A program made the translations under genes and the position numbers. From the NCBI GenBank assembly GCA_018398765.1, contig JAHBMJ010005436.1, positions 1 to 59,154 on the forward strand: 59,154 nt of DNA, given 5' to 3'. Shown one piece after another: positions 1 through 10,973 of this stretch; positions within the stretch are counted from its first letter, which is position 1, and each line of letters starts with the position of its first letter. The stretch is from Chromera velia. Its lineage: Eukaryota > Sar > Chromeraceae. Below the pieces are notes generated by a model, which saw nothing but the letters and a program-made list of their open reading frames with translations, searched no databases and was not told where the DNA came from.

Positions 1-68
1 TGTGTGTGTGTGTGTGTGTGTGTGTCCCACCTTCTCTCTCTTTGTTTTTTTTTCTTTGCCCAACGCAG

Positions 69-233
69 GTTGCACCTTCAGAGATAGAATCGGACTCCTC
101 TGCCGTTATGTCTGTAGTCAACGCAGAGGGAAGACGATCTGTCGACGAAAAAGAATCAAAAAGAGGAAAGCAAAGAAACAGAGATGCAGTGAGAGAAAAA
201 AATGAGAAGGGCGTTTGCTTGCCCTGGGTCTGA
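69..233 (+). CDS. Possible terminal exon of an upstream gene (partial)
   Basis: A (GT)n and pyrimidine tract runs into an AG at 67-68, which looks like a 3' splice site. From there one frame stays open to a TGA at 231-233 and encodes a short charged Lys/Arg/Glu-rich tail of about 54 residues. A second frame would close at 205. No domain is recognisable, and the 5' part of the gene lies outside the window, so the frame cannot be confirmed by splice phase. The call rests only on the acceptor-like context. Confidence 0.25.
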   Translation, partial: VAPSEIESDSSAVMSVVNAEGRRSVDEKESKRGKQRNRDAVREKNEKGVCLPWV

Positions 234-2999
234 TTGCTACTGGGATGTTAGTAGGTATTAGCTCGGGACTGAGCGGGGATTCAGGAGGATCCTTGTCTGA
301 CAGCGACGTTTTTCTTCCTCTTCGAAGGCAAGAAGCGGCGGCCGATCGAAAAACCGCGTTGGGACGGGGCGTCAGGGCAGCAAAAGTGACGCAAAATGAA
401 GTAAAGAGTTCTTTTTGAGCACTACATATAACTACATAGAACCAGAGTGTTCAATTTTTCCTACAATTTTATAGAATTATCTTTATCAAAACAAACTTTA
501 CTTTATAAAGCTACGTGCATCTTCAAAAAAAAATTTTTTAGTGTTTACTGAATTATTGCTGACTTTTGCCTAGCGCCGAAGGCGCTGGGCCGAAATTTGC
601 TCAAAATTGAAAGTTCTAAGCTTCAGTTGGGTCATGGTGTCCCGGGGGTACAAAATCCCATGAAAATGTTTAAATTAAATCTTATAAAAAATTTATCAAA
701 CCTTATAAAACCCTAGCGTAGGATCATTTTAAATGATATAAAATTTGCAGAATATGATGAGACTTGTTTTTTTAAAAAAGAAACCATGTAAATAAACACT
801 ATAGAAAAAAAATGTTACTAATTTACATTGGACTAGACCTCGGACTCAGGCTTGAACCGGGACTTCCAAAGAGATTTGTTCTTTACTCTAAAGAATTGCT
901 AGTGGAACCGCTAGTAGAATTGCTAGTGAACTTGCTATTTTGAGTGCCTAGGTGGCGGTTTTAGTAGCGGTTTTCAAAATTGCTAGTAGGGTTGATCTCG
1001 CGATCTATATGGAGTATAAAGCTAAAAATTGATGTACAAAAGAAACTAAACATCACAAGATAAGTAAGCTGCTTTATAGAACTCCTTTCAATGGTTTTTC
1101 CCCGCCAATGAAAAACCGCTAGTTGGCTTAAAAATCGCTAGTGGCGGAAAATTTTTGTTAGTTGACTAGCGGTTTTGGAATGGCCGGTGGCGGTTTTACA
1201 AACTGCTAGTAGGGTCGATCTCACGATCTATGTAGCATATGAGGCTGAAAATTTATGTAAAAAAAGCTCTTAAGCAGTCTTTTACTAAACACTAACTCTT
1301 ATGGCTTAAAAACAATTTGAACATTTGCTAGATAAAACCGCTAGTTGGGTGACTGGCGGAAATACTTTGGCAAGTGGTGGAAATTTTATTAATAAATTTC
1401 TGCTACTTACCAAAATATTTCCGCCAGTCACCCAACCGGCGGTTTTGTCTAGCAAGTGTTTAAGTTGTTTTTAAGTCATAAGAGTTAGTGTTTAGTAAAA
1501 GACTGCTTAAGAGCTCTTTCTACACTAATTTTCAGCCTCAAACTCTATATGGATCGCGAGATTAACCTACTAGCAATTTGCAAAACCGCCACCGACCATT
1601 CCAAAACCGCTAGTACAAATGGTAAGTAACTGGCAATTCCACTAGCAGTTTCACTGACAATTCTTTAGAATAATCATAAAAAATTATAAAACTTTTTCTT
1701 GTTTTTGAGTTGGAAAGCGTTCACGATCACGAAAAGGACGAAGGAGGACAACAGCATGCCACAGCAGGTCAAAGAATGAGCGGTGCTAGGAACGGGGTCA
1801 AGTAGGGATGACAAATAAGCACCCCTTGCATGCATGCCTCTAGGCATACCTATATCTCTCACTTGGTTTACATGCACCGAAAGTCCGAGACTCAATACTA
1901 GTATCCACTACTATCCAGTCAGACCTGCGATCAGTGTCAAACACACCACGCGGAGATTGATTCAAAGTTAATATCCTGCGAGCTGGGCTCTCTATCCCAC
2001 ACAGATCCAGAACCATGGCAAACACGGCCATGCCCGTGACTCCGCACGCCTGGGGGTAGATGCCAGCCTTTCAGGTTTCCCCCTTCCTTCAATATCGACC
2101 AGACAAGCCGCATTCACGGCCGCGGCCAGTTTTTAAGAAGGCAATGCTGTGTAGAAGAAGAAAATCGGAGGAGACGGCGAAAATCTGGGGGCATGACTCG
2201 ATGAAGGTTTTCCACCTGGGTCAGGATGGCAAATCACATGTATGTACATGCCATAAAGCACTTCAGGACGGCTGTGATGGCGTGAGTTTCCCTGTATACG
2301 AACACCGGTCGGGGAAAAGCAAAGAGAATAAAGAAAAAGAGAAAAAGAGAGAGATGGGATAGAAGAAGGCGGGTAGCTGGGCTCCTCCCGGCCATCTTTT
2401 AATGCTACTGACCAGCGTTTAAAGCCGACCTTTTCTCATAGTTCAGGATAAGCCCCTTTTAAGCCGCTGGGGGTCATTTGTCATGTTTTTGCGTGTGCTT
2501 TCTCCTTTGGGGGAGGGCTGCCGAGCTCGTCTCTTGCCGAACGTTGGAAGCCTCGAAGGCTAGGCCACTAGTCTAGGCAGACAACGATGGCGTATAATGA
2601 TGATGATGATCCTAAAGCATGCTCAAAGCTAGGCTCAAAGCACAAACTAGTATGAAAGTCTACTAGTATCTTTAAAAAAAAAAAAAGCTAGACAATGAGG
2701 CTATTAAGCTAGCTATTAAGCAGTATAATTATTATACTATAATAATGCTAGTAATAGTGAACACTGCAAACTATAGATTACAACTGCAAACCATAGATTA
2801 CAAACTATAAGACTCGGATTCATCTATTTAAAAAAAAAAATAATTGTTTTCAGGATTTCAAAAAATGTTAGCTTTCCTGGGGAGAAGTGTTCCATTTTTT
2901 CTTCTCTCCCAGAGACAAAAATAGCAGATCAATGACGTCACCGTGAGCTTTGCTGTTCAAAGCAACTGTCTGCGACAACATCGACTTCATTGGCCTGGA
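234..2999. other. AT-rich intergenic region with repeats
   Basis: There is no convincing gene here. The stretch is AT-rich, with a foldback element at 887-1669 (listed separately) and a diverged dispersed repeat at about 1695-1830 that recurs at 35415-35560. An open frame of 100 codons at 2060-2362 (+) is low-complexity Lys/Glu at its end and has no recognisable domain or splice context. Short AT-rich direct repeats lie at 2640-2830. Confidence 0.6.
887..1669. mobile_element. Foldback (long inverted repeat) element
   Basis: Sequence from about 1160 to 1386 is repeated in inverted orientation at about 1390-1612, around a centre near 1390. Shared blocks include the string with ACTAAACACTAACTCTTATG and the GGGTGACTGGCGGAAATA string. 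The outer ends also match: TCTAAAGAATTG at 887 and its complement ending at 1669. A block at 959-1030 is repeated directly at 1169-1240, so the left arm carries an internal duplication. No clear target-site duplication and no coding capacity are visible. This suggests a non-autonomous foldback transposon. Confidence 0.75.
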
Positions 3000-4708
3000 T
3001 CACTGCCTCGAGCCTCGAGCAACATGCGCAGTAGCTGAGGCTGCAATGCTTGCAAGAATGCTAGCTGCAACGGCATCAAATCTGGCTGCGAACTGCAGCT
3101 CAGGGAGGGTGTAGGCAAAGGGGTGACCTCCCACCATGATGTAGGAGGGAGCAAAGTGATGCCACGAGGTCGTCTCGACCCCTGCTGCTGCACCTGGCCA
3201 GCCTGAGGGTACTGGGTTGTTGTTGTGTTCCTCGGGAATGCCGAACGGACACTGAGAGTCCGCCAATGCTACCGAGACGGTCTCTTCTGATTCGATTTCC
3301 TGTACTGTCGTCCCTCCCTGCTTGCGGGAAACTGATGCCGCTGGCTGGGACCTCGGCTCCGGTGGTGGCGGCTGCTGCTGAGCCGGTTGCGGCTGTGGCG
3401 GCGGCGGCGGTGGGGGGGGGGCGTTGAAAGTCATGCCAACAGGCGGCGGCTGAGTAGGGGAGAGGCGGGCATGGGATGAAGGAGGGGGGACGACGACGGG
3501 TGTCCGACGAGCAGGGAGTCCTTTGCACTCCCGGCAGTGCCTCAGTTCCTTTCCGTGAGGGAGACACAGAGCATGCCCCCCACACTCTCTGCAAGCAGAT
3601 CTTTCATGCAGATGCTCACAGATGAAGATACCGCTCTGCTGACACAAGTCGCACAGATGAAGGCGGTTGCCGTGACGGCATTTGGCCAACGCAAAGCATT
3701 CTTTGCACCTCCTGCGCACGTGCCGGTGCTCACAGATAGCGGATCCACCGCAATCTCTGCAGTCCTGCTTGCGCTTCCCGTGAGGGCAGACCTGCACAAA
3801 CGTACAGAGAGAATAGCAGCAAGCCGAAATGAACACACGCAAGGGGTAAGGAAGAACTGCCAGCAAAGAGGAGGAAATGAAGAAGAAAGATCCGAAGTCC
3901 AAACAGAAGCAGAAAGTAAGTGGCTATGCGAGAAGAACCCCATCTGCGCAGAACTGTTCTTTGATTAGATCCTCTCTTGTACCATTGCGGGGACAGAGAT
4001 GAGCGGCATCTCAACAAAGAAGGGCCGCTAGCTATCGGGAGACGGTCACGAGCACATCCCGTTAGAAGGAAATCGTTCAAGGAAGGGAAAGCAAACAAGA
4101 CCGGTCATTCGGACGTTCTTTTCTGCTGATGCTGTTCTTGTCTTTTTTTCCTTGTCCGTCCATCTCTTCGCACGTACCTGTTTGCCTCCACATTCTCTGC
4201 ATCGTTCTTTTCGACGGCGGTGCGGGCAGACACCCGAGCCTCCGCAGAGGACGCAGCGCCTCTTCACTCTGCCGTGCTCGCAGAAAGCGGCTCCCCCGCA
4301 CTCTCTACAGTTGTACGCCTGGGAACGTCCGTGGATGCACACTCGCTTGGTCGACGCTCTTCGGGAGCTCTCACGAGTGCAGTTGCTGACTGCCGCCACG
4401 GCAGATGCAATTCCTCGAGACGCCCCTCGACGTCCTCTCTTCGGAGCGACGGGCGTCACAGCAGAAGGTTGGGAGGAGCCGTGATGATCCTCAGGCTCTT
4501 TTTCCATGTCCTCCAAGTCCATCTCATGCGTCTCCTCCTCCTCCTCGTGCAGCAGCATGTGGGGGGACACCGGAGTGTCGGAGGAAGCGTCTCCTTCTGA
4601 GCTTTGAGTTGCGAACTTCTCGTCGGGAGGACATTCGTGATGATGAGAAGCCTTTCTTTTGCCCTTGCGCTTTACTGCTGCGGATGCTTCTGAGATCTCC
4701 GTATTCAT
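3000..4708 (-). CDS. Cys/His-rich repeat protein (CxH-x6-CxxCGG repeats), two exons
   Basis: Exons are 4708-4178 and 3791-3000, joined in phase 0 (GGCAAACAG|GTACGT donor, TTTGTGCAG acceptor); 440 codons including the TGA. The ATG at 4708 is the first Met after the microsatellite-rich leader. The N-terminus is acidic and Lys-rich (residues 1-120). Eight tandem units follow (about 122-270), each of the form C-x-H-G/R-x-K/R-x-x-x-C-x-x-C-G-G, for example CEHGRVKRRCVLCGG; the intron falls between units 3 and 4. Such spacing should bind zinc in a cross-brace way (inference). After that come a proline-rich stretch with a run of eight Pro (about 305-325) and an Ala-rich C-terminus. Similar CxH/CxxCGG arrays occur in uncharacterised algal and protist proteins. 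Function is unknown; a nuclear or nucleic-acid role is only a guess. Confidence 0.8.
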
Positions 4709-4803
4709 CTTTCTGATCGCTACAAAACCGCGATGGTCAGAAAAAAAATGTCTCACAGGGGGGCGCGCAACACGCTCCTGAGAGGAGGAAAAGAACACAC
4801 ACA

Positions 4804-4840
<37 letters not shown>

Positions 4841-5291
4841 GGAGGGAGAGAGAGATTCTTGGAACGGAGGATCACGCAACAAGATTCAGCCATGCAGCTC
4901 GGCAGATGAAGTGGAGCGCTCGCTCTTCATTCAGATAAGCAGGCAGGCAGGCAGGTAGGTAAGTAGGAAGGCAGGCAGGACGACAGCAAATCTTCAACAA
5001 CGAAAGGAAAATACTCACAACAGACAATAGCAACAAATGACTTTTTGAAAGAAAGCCTGCCTGACTACAGTCAGACAGTTCCAGTCCGATCAAGACAAAT
5101 AAATGCATGCCTCCGGCCTAGCTTCACACGCACCACCCACACACACGCAGTCTCGAGACGATCGAGAAGAGAGACACAGAGAGAGAGAGCTGCGTGGTGC
5201 AGAGTGGAGGTTCACTCAGTCAGCCGATCCGAGCAAGATCACGGACACAACCCGAAAGCGAAAGAGACACAGAGAGCTGCTACTGACAATC

Positions 5292-5327
<36 letters not shown>

Positions 5328-6374
5328 AAAGAGTTTCTCTCTCACCCGCTATGGGAAGACTCGATGTCGTTCCACACCTTCTGTCCGGCCCCGCAGTAGA
5401 ACCTCTTGAGCCTGCATGCAGGGGAAGGCACAAAAGAATCTTCCAAATAGAAACACACACACACACACACACGCACTGCCACCGTTGGAGAACCACACAG
5501 AGCACAACAGGAGAGAGAGGCTGCTTTTGGAGAGACGACAGACAGCCATCCAGAAATGAAGAGGACAAGAAGCCAGGAAAAATCACAGGCAAAAAGAAGA
5601 CAGATATCAAGGTTACACCCAGACAAAAAAAGGGAGAGGGGGGCAGCTTTTCACCTAAGCGGGAGTAACGCAGAAAAACGGCCGGCAAGAAGGAAAGAGG
5701 AAGACACAGGCACGTGTGAAGAAAGCTGTCAGGTGGGAAAGACTCGCAAGGGGAAGAAGAGAGTTGGGCAAGAAGGAGACAAACAAGGAGGCAGCAAGCC
5801 TGAGGGAGACGGGAGTGACAGAAGAAATAGAGCAGAACAAAGAAAGAGATGGGCAAAAACTTAGGCACATCGAAGGCAGATGCGAAGGAAACGGGACCAC
5901 ATAAAGAAGGCAGGCACTTCCATGAGGAAGAGAGGAAGGCAAGATTGAAGGCAGGCAGGCGGGATGCCGTCAGGCGAAGGAGACTGTAGGAGACGGGCAC
6001 AGATGCTATGGTTCAGAAGAGACAGGCAGGTAAGATGGAGACAGGCAACCGCATGCTGCCATGTAGGTAAGTACCCACAGAGAAAAGGCAACAGACGGAC
6101 ATAAAGAAACAAGGCAAGCATGCAGGGACAGACAGGAAACAATCAGACCTGAAGAAAGCAGGCAGCTGTGAGGAGACTGGCAGTCAAGTGGGACAGGCAA
6201 GAAAAATCCTCCGATTTGGTTCCAATGTGCAGATTCAGAACAGTTTCTACACTTTCCGAGAAACATGCCACACGCAAAGCCACACTTTGCAACGTCTTTC
6301 CACTGTTTCCATACAACAAATGGCCGAAGTACGTCTGAAACTGTCACACTGGAAGGCCCCGGACCGATTAATCG
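4709..6374 (-). other. Probable transcribed 5' region of the Cys/His-repeat gene
   Basis: No conserved open frame is found. The plus strand is strongly purine- and A/C-rich: (CA)n then (GA)n at 4797-4852, GGCAGGCAGG runs at 4938-4980 and 5940-6050, and (CA)n at 5297-5325 and 5455-5473. On the minus strand these read CT..GT, GTCTG and CCTGCC, as the introns of neighbouring genes do on their sense strands. I therefore infer that the minus-strand transcript starts upstream, near the CpG/TGCATGCA block at 6380-6513, and that this stretch is untranslated leader or intron. Open frames here on either strand are low-complexity. Confidence 0.35.
4797..4852. repeat. Compound (CA)n(GA)n microsatellite
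   Basis: About 24 bp of CA repeat is followed by about 32 bp of GA repeat, just upstream of the Cys/His-repeat gene. On that gene's sense strand it reads CT repeat then GT repeat. Confidence 0.95.
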
Positions 6375-6379
6375 ATCCA

Positions 6380-6513
6380 CTTCATGCATGCTGAATCTGC
6401 CGCGCGCGGCGCGGGGCCCCACGCGTATTGCAAGCATGCGTCCCCAACCGGCTCCATGCAAGCACACTCGGTTCCTCCCACCACCCGCGAATGACATCAT
6501 TGACATGCATGCA
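6380..6513. promoter_or_regulatory. CGCG-rich block with TGCATGC sites, candidate promoter
   Basis: A short island of CGCGCGCGGCGCGGGGCC type (6400-6425) lies in otherwise AT-leaning DNA. It is flanked by ATGCATGC (6384-6391), AGCATGCG (6433-6440) and ACATGCATGCAG (6503-6514). The same combination appears in the divergent intergenic regions at 29.2-29.35 kb and 49.09-49.15 kb. TGCATGC is the core bound by several ApiAP2 proteins in Plasmodium and Toxoplasma; a chromerid role is inference. Confidence 0.4.
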
Positions 6514-6767
6514 GCTTGAAATGTTTTGAAGAAAGTCGTGTTTCTTGATCAACGCTTTGATAAGCTCGGCTTGTGGAGGCAAGAACACAATAGATTATCT
6601 ACTTACTGTGAATGCACAGATGCGTAATTGGCCCTAAGTAACCTCAAAAGACCGTGTCTTTTACCGGTGAAATTACTGCTTTGTCATATGGCTACATACG
6701 GCATGTAACGGCATGTCCATTTTTGAAACTTCTTGAATCACGAGAGGTACAATAGTTAGCAATGGTG

Positions 6768-7000
6768 ACCTCCCTGAACCTAACTACCACTTAAAAGTTC
6801 AAACCACATTTTTAAATAAGCTTGAAAGTCCGCGCCGCAGGCGCAGAACATTTACCGTCTCTTGAAAGCTAAAGCCGCATATCTGGATGGTATCTTAACC
6901 ATCTACGCTGCAGGCATAGACGATCCCTTGAAAAACGATGCCGCAGGTAGAGATCATCTTGATTAGATTTTTTCAAATGGCACTCAGGTTCAAGGAGGTT
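6768..7000. mobile_element. TIR element (MITE), 9-bp target duplication
   Basis: The left end (ACCTCCCTGAACCTAACTAC) and the right end (complement AACCTCCTTGAACCTGAG) form inverted repeats of about 22 bp. The direct repeat GCAATGGTG flanks both sides (6759-6767 and 7001-7009). The interior carries sub-repeats of the type CTTGAAAxYYxxRCCGCAGGC. A second copy lies in opposite orientation at 42698-42948. A 9-bp duplication fits Mutator-like elements. It has no coding capacity. Confidence 0.75.
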
Positions 7001-7804
7001 GCAATGGTGCATAGTTCACCCTAGTTCATGCTCTTTAAAATTCTTTAAATAGATCCAGCAAACAAACAGCTCTTTTTTTGTCCCTGAGATTGTCCTTGGA
7101 GGATGACTAAAGACTTCGAGGAAAGAAATTTCAATTAAAGAAGAAGAAAGTTCTATACTAGGTTCTATAAGGAGTTTGACAGAAGACTGAAAAAGGTGAA
7201 TAAGACGGTCTCTCCTATTTGACAAGGGAAATGCACAACTGCAAATGACTTTAAAGTTGGTCAGTCTGACATGGTGTTTAAAGATAAATATGTATGATGT
7301 TTATTTCTGTTAATTTGAAACGATATCATAATATATCATGATACAAGTCCTAAGCCTTTTTAACCTCTTTCTATGAAAAGCCCTCTTTATTGCTCTTTCA
7401 ATGTTCTGTAGGTTGATAGGCACCGACTAACACCAACCATGATTCTATTCAAGTGTCACCTTAGAACTGCTTCTGAATCAGATCAATAACTTACAAAACT
7501 ATGTGTGGTTTAAACTAGTGTGTGAAGCTTATGTTGTTCGTTAGTGATATTTTCTCTCACTTGCTTGTTCTCTATTGATCATTTCTAAATGTTGTGTAAT
7601 GTTGTGAAACGTTCTTTAAGTTTACGTACTCAGCAGAGTTACCTAGCAGAGTTACGTACTTGCTTGGTAACATATATATACTAACTTAATTTGATTCGGC
7701 GAGCTAGTACCAAACTATACCAAACACTTATACTATTCGGTCGGGTGAGCTTTGGCGGCACATGCAAGGTTATATTAAAAGAACGCAGATTTTCCCTGTG
7801 GGCA
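7001..7804. other. AT-rich 3' flank of the methyltransferase gene
   Basis: Apart from the flanking element, this stretch is AT-rich, with no credible gene on either strand. It should hold the 3' UTR of the minus-strand methyltransferase. I see no further structured signal. Confidence 0.5.
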
Positions 7805-9037
7805 TCAGAGTTTTTGTAGAAGGAACAGGGGAATTTGTTTTGTTGAAACGTGCCTATCACTTTGCAGGCAGCGCAGAAACTTGCCGACAAAATCTTCGGC
7901 AGCCTCTTTAAACGTCAATTCTATCAGGTTCCGAATGGCCGGTCGGCCCAGCCGTCGTCTCCAGGCCTCCAGACAGGGTCCACTGCCGGGGCCCTTGAAG
8001 GAGAACTCCCCGTCGTCCCACCAACTCTCATCAATCAACTCAAACACATCGGACAGATGCTCTCGCACGAGAACTGGCAACTCTGCTCCCGCAAACGTGT
8101 TGTACTTCAATCTCGCCTTCAAGGCCTCATCCAACTGCAAAAAATCGGAATCAACACCTTCTGCACCCTCTTCTGTATGCACTGAGAACAACGCCGGAAT
8201 TTCCACGATGGCCAGAATGCCCCCCCTTTCCAAGAGAAGCTCTCCCCAGTTCCGCAACACTTTGGGGAGCTCAGGGAAATAGGCGATACTGAACGAGCTC
8301 CAAATCATATTTTTTGAGCTTTTGACTCCATAGGAATCCACAGGAAACGCCGGAGGACTGTCCATCAAATTGGACAGGTCCACGCATCTCACGAGGCCCC
8401 TAGTACCCCTACCACCAGCTCCGCCACCTTCGGCCTTCACCATCCGTGCGGTGGCTGCAACCATCACAGGGTTCAAGTCCCCTGCAATGAGCGTCTTGAC
8501 CGAGCCAGGCCCTCTCTTCATCACACGACTGGAAATCGCCCCCCCACCGCACCCAAAGTCATAAAAAGTCTCCACAAAGCCGTCCGGCGAGCCGATCTTT
8601 TCAAAGACGCGATTCAACATGCCGTCCCATGGGCGAAACGCGCCCTGCTGCTGATATTCTGTATATAATGCGTTATCGCTCGGGAGCGGCGTAAGCTCGT
8701 ACGCATACGCTTTGTCTCCCTTCCGAGACTGCCACCTTCTCGGAGGGTAGACGGAGGAATTCGTTGGGACAGCTTCTGATTCAGCTCCCCGTCCGTCTGT
8801 GTCATCTGCAATCGGCCATCCCAAAACATTGTCAACGTCGTTCTCGATTGCTGAATACCAGCCTTTCTCCTGCGTCTGCAGAAGGAGAACGGAGGGGTTG
8901 TCAGTCCGTCGAAAACAACGGAGGTGGCTTCCTGCATCGTCTTCGAGAAACACATATGTCGTACCGTCCTCGCGCCTCAACTGAAGAGCAGACGGCACAG
9001 CCTGTCGCTGACTGGCCTCGCTTCTTGTACTGGTCAT
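7805..9037 (-). CDS. Class I SAM-dependent methyltransferase, intronless
   Basis: This is one uninterrupted frame of 410 residues, unlike its heavily spliced neighbours. Motif I (SAM-binding) is FYDFGCGGGA at residues 158-167. The acidic residue after beta-2 is in AGDLNP (185-190). A segment near 255-275 (SSFSIAYFPELPKVL) fits motif IV/post-IV of a Rossmann-fold methyltransferase, and LLERGGILAIVEIPALF fits the following beta strand. The 120-residue N-terminal part is unassigned. The substrate cannot be told from sequence. The ATG at 9037 is followed at once by coding sequence with no upstream in-frame extension of quality. No signal peptide is seen. It is divergent to the small gene at 9879 and may share an upstream region with it. 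Confidence 0.8.
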   Translation of the reverse strand: MTSTRSEASQRQAVPSALQLRREDGTTYVFLEDDAGSHLRCFRRTDNPSVLLLQTQEKGWYSAIENDVDNVLGWPIADDTDGRGAESEAVPTNSSVYPPRRWQSRKGDKAYAYELTPLPSDNALYTEYQQQGAFRPWDGMLNRVFEKIGSPDGFVETFYDFGCGGGAISSRVMKRGPGSVKTLIAGDLNPVMVAATARMVKAEGGGAGGRGTRGLVRCVDLSNLMDSPPAFPVDSYGVKSSKNMIWSSFSIAYFPELPKVLRNWGELLLERGGILAIVEIPALFSVHTEEGAEGVDSDFLQLDEALKARLKYNTFAGAELPVLVREHLSDVFELIDESWWDDGEFSFKGPGSGPCLEAWRRRLGRPAIRNLIELTFKEAAEDFVGKFLRCLQSDRHVSTKQIPLFLLQKL

Positions 9038-9180
9038 GACAACTCAGTGGTCACTGATATGAACGCAGTGATTCAGATTCTGCAGCTAGTCTGCAGCTAG
9101 GAGGCCGCACCCATGCGCAGGTTCAAACAAGGGAGACGGCTTTGTCAATCACAAGGAACTCCCAGCAAGACCTCGGAAGG

Positions 9181-9264
9181 CTACGTGGAGATCCATTTCA
9201 AGCATTCATCTGCCATCTGTATCTCCTCTTCTATTTTCGGCACGCACAGACTCCACTGAGCCAT
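9181..9264 (-). pseudogene. Truncated inverted paralogue of the small gene at 9879
   Basis: From the ATG at 9264 the minus strand reads MAQWSLCVPKIEEEIQMADE then seven more residues to a TAG at 9181-9183. This matches the first 26 or so residues of the plus-strand gene (MSQWSLYEPETEEEQQLVDE). The upstream DNA is also homologous: 9287-9510 complement matches 9660-9850, including CTGACTGACCTTTGT and the TCAGACAG block. The downstream similarity fades and the frame is cut to 27 codons, so this is a broken copy of an inverted duplication. It lies between the methyltransferase start and the duplicated promoter-like DNA. Confidence 0.6.
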
Positions 9265-9878
9265 GCATGCTTTGGTGAGAGATCAACTATCTGAAAGTAG
9301 TTTCACAAAGGTCAGTCAGTTGGATGAGCTTCAATGACGGAGTGGCTCGATCAGGATTTTTTTCAGTACCTCCTCGCAGGCGCTGCATGAGAGTCGGAAA
9401 GGTCGCAAAGTCCTCGAGGGAGCTCTGACAAGTCTGTCTGATGCATCCATAATGATCGATAATGTCAGAAAGTTGTTTGGAAATTGTGTAAGGGTCCGGC
9501 CAATACGTTTTCAGTCTCGAGTGCGCCAGCGCGCGCGTAAAGCTTGCCTTCATGACACAAATCATGCAGTGACAAACCTTAATTCAGCATGCGGCCCATG
9601 CATGTTAATTTGATCGGTCTTTTCTTGCATGCATGCTGACATTAATTGGAATCTTTGGATCGCATATATATTGGTCCGATGTATCAGACAGGCTTAAGTG
9701 GCCTCAAGGACTTTCTGACTCTCATACAGCGACTGACAGAAGGCAGTGAACAGAATTCTGAGCCATTCCGCAGAGTCTTCATTGCAAGCATTGTGGAATC
9801 GTTTCGACGTCCAGCTCACCCGACTGACTGACCTTTGTAAAACTGTATACTCATTGTCTGACCACTACCCAAGCAGGC
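9255..9878. promoter_or_regulatory. Divergent upstream region with inverted duplication and TGCATGCA sites
   Basis: This interval separates minus-strand genes from the plus-strand small gene. It contains two inverted homologous arms (9287-9510 and 9660-9850) and the sites ATGCATGC (9263-9270), CATGCATG (9598-9605) and TGCATGCATGC (9626-9636). Open frames in the arms (9287-9565 minus, 9646-9831 plus) are homologous to each other, but they probably reflect duplicated 5' flank rather than protein genes. Confidence 0.4.
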
Positions 9879-10205
9879 ATGTCGCAGTGGAGTCTGTACG
9901 AGCCGGAGACAGAGGAGGAGCAGCAGTTGGTAGACGAGTGCATCGACAAAGTGAGTGCGGCGATGCAAGTCGCACTTCAGCCGGACAACGTACGCCAGGC
10001 TGTGAACAACGTCAAAGGAATGGTCCCCGCTGCCGAAAGGACTCAGATCGCAGTCATGAAAATGCACGTCGGGGTGTATCTCTGGGAAGCGCACATTGAA
10101 AAGGTTGCAAAAAAGTATTCGTCGACGGGCATATGCGACACGGCTTCTCGTGATCAAGTGATTGAAGAGTTGGGCGACAGGATCGATGATAACTTGCTCA
10201 CCTAG
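9879..10205 (+). CDS. Small conserved-looking protein of unknown function
   Basis: This is a 108-residue intronless frame from the ATG at 9879 to the TAG at 10203-10205. It is acidic, mostly helical in composition, and has no signal peptide or membrane segment. The middle (KGMVPAAERTQIAVMKMHVG, residues 46-65) reads like a compact folded domain, and the end (IEELGDRIDDNLLT) is acidic. I do not recognise the family. A degenerate inverted copy at 9181-9264 shares its N-terminus, which supports that the start is real and that the gene was duplicated. An AG lies just before the ATG, so an untranslated first exon is possible. Confidence 0.6.
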   Translation: MSQWSLYEPETEEEQQLVDECIDKVSAAMQVALQPDNVRQAVNNVKGMVPAAERTQIAVMKMHVGVYLWEAHIEKVAKKYSSTGICDTASRDQVIEELGDRIDDNLLT

Positions 10206-10697
10206 TCGTATTTATATATGCAGATATCGATTGCGACCTTGGAAGGGGTTCTTGCGCACGCCATGCTAACATCGCTGTCTGATCAAAGAGGCTGTCATGG
10301 TGCTCTTCAGTCAGTGTGTGCTTGCATCGAGCCTGAGGAAGCCCCAGACCTTGTGTTCAAACGGATATATATATATACACGCGTACATATACCAATCCAT
10401 GTGGATACACGCACAGTTGTGGTGAATCGATTCCGTCTGTCTGTTTAATTCCAATTTTTGTATAACTTTGTTTGTTTTTGATGCCATGCTATGCCTTCTT
10501 TCTTTCACAAGCGCATGCACACAGCGTGAAGCGCATGTGACTGTCAATGAACAAGAGAGCTCACTGACAGGAATGGGGATTGCGTATAGTCGATCGATCG
10601 TGATTGACTGTAACACTATGAGGCAAAAAGCATAAAGCTGGCAATGATCATGAAGTGAACCCTTGAAGAGACCACGTGCAGGCATTTCAAAGGGAGG

Positions 10698-10740
<43 letters not shown>

Positions 10741-10889
10741 AGAGAGGGAGGAGGGGGAAGGAGGGAACTGTGGAGAAACTTATGAAGCAGAAAAATCAAC
10801 TCATGTACCTCGATGTCTATGGCTGGGCTTCAACTCAGTTCGCACGTCTATATTCATACATCGATCTGCATGCTTCGAGAAAATAAATT

Positions 10890-10973
10890 AGTGTGTATGT
10901 GCATGTGCATGTGCATGTGCATGTGCATGTGCATGTGCGTGTGTGTGTGTGTGTGCATGTGTATGCGTGTGCG

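Noticed and set aside
2060-2362. 100-codon plus-strand frame
   Set aside because: No domain, ends in Lys/Glu low complexity, no splice or promoter context.
5045-5942. Several long frames on both strands
   Set aside because: They translate CA/GA/CAGG repeats and contradict each other; likely leader or intron of the minus-strand gene.
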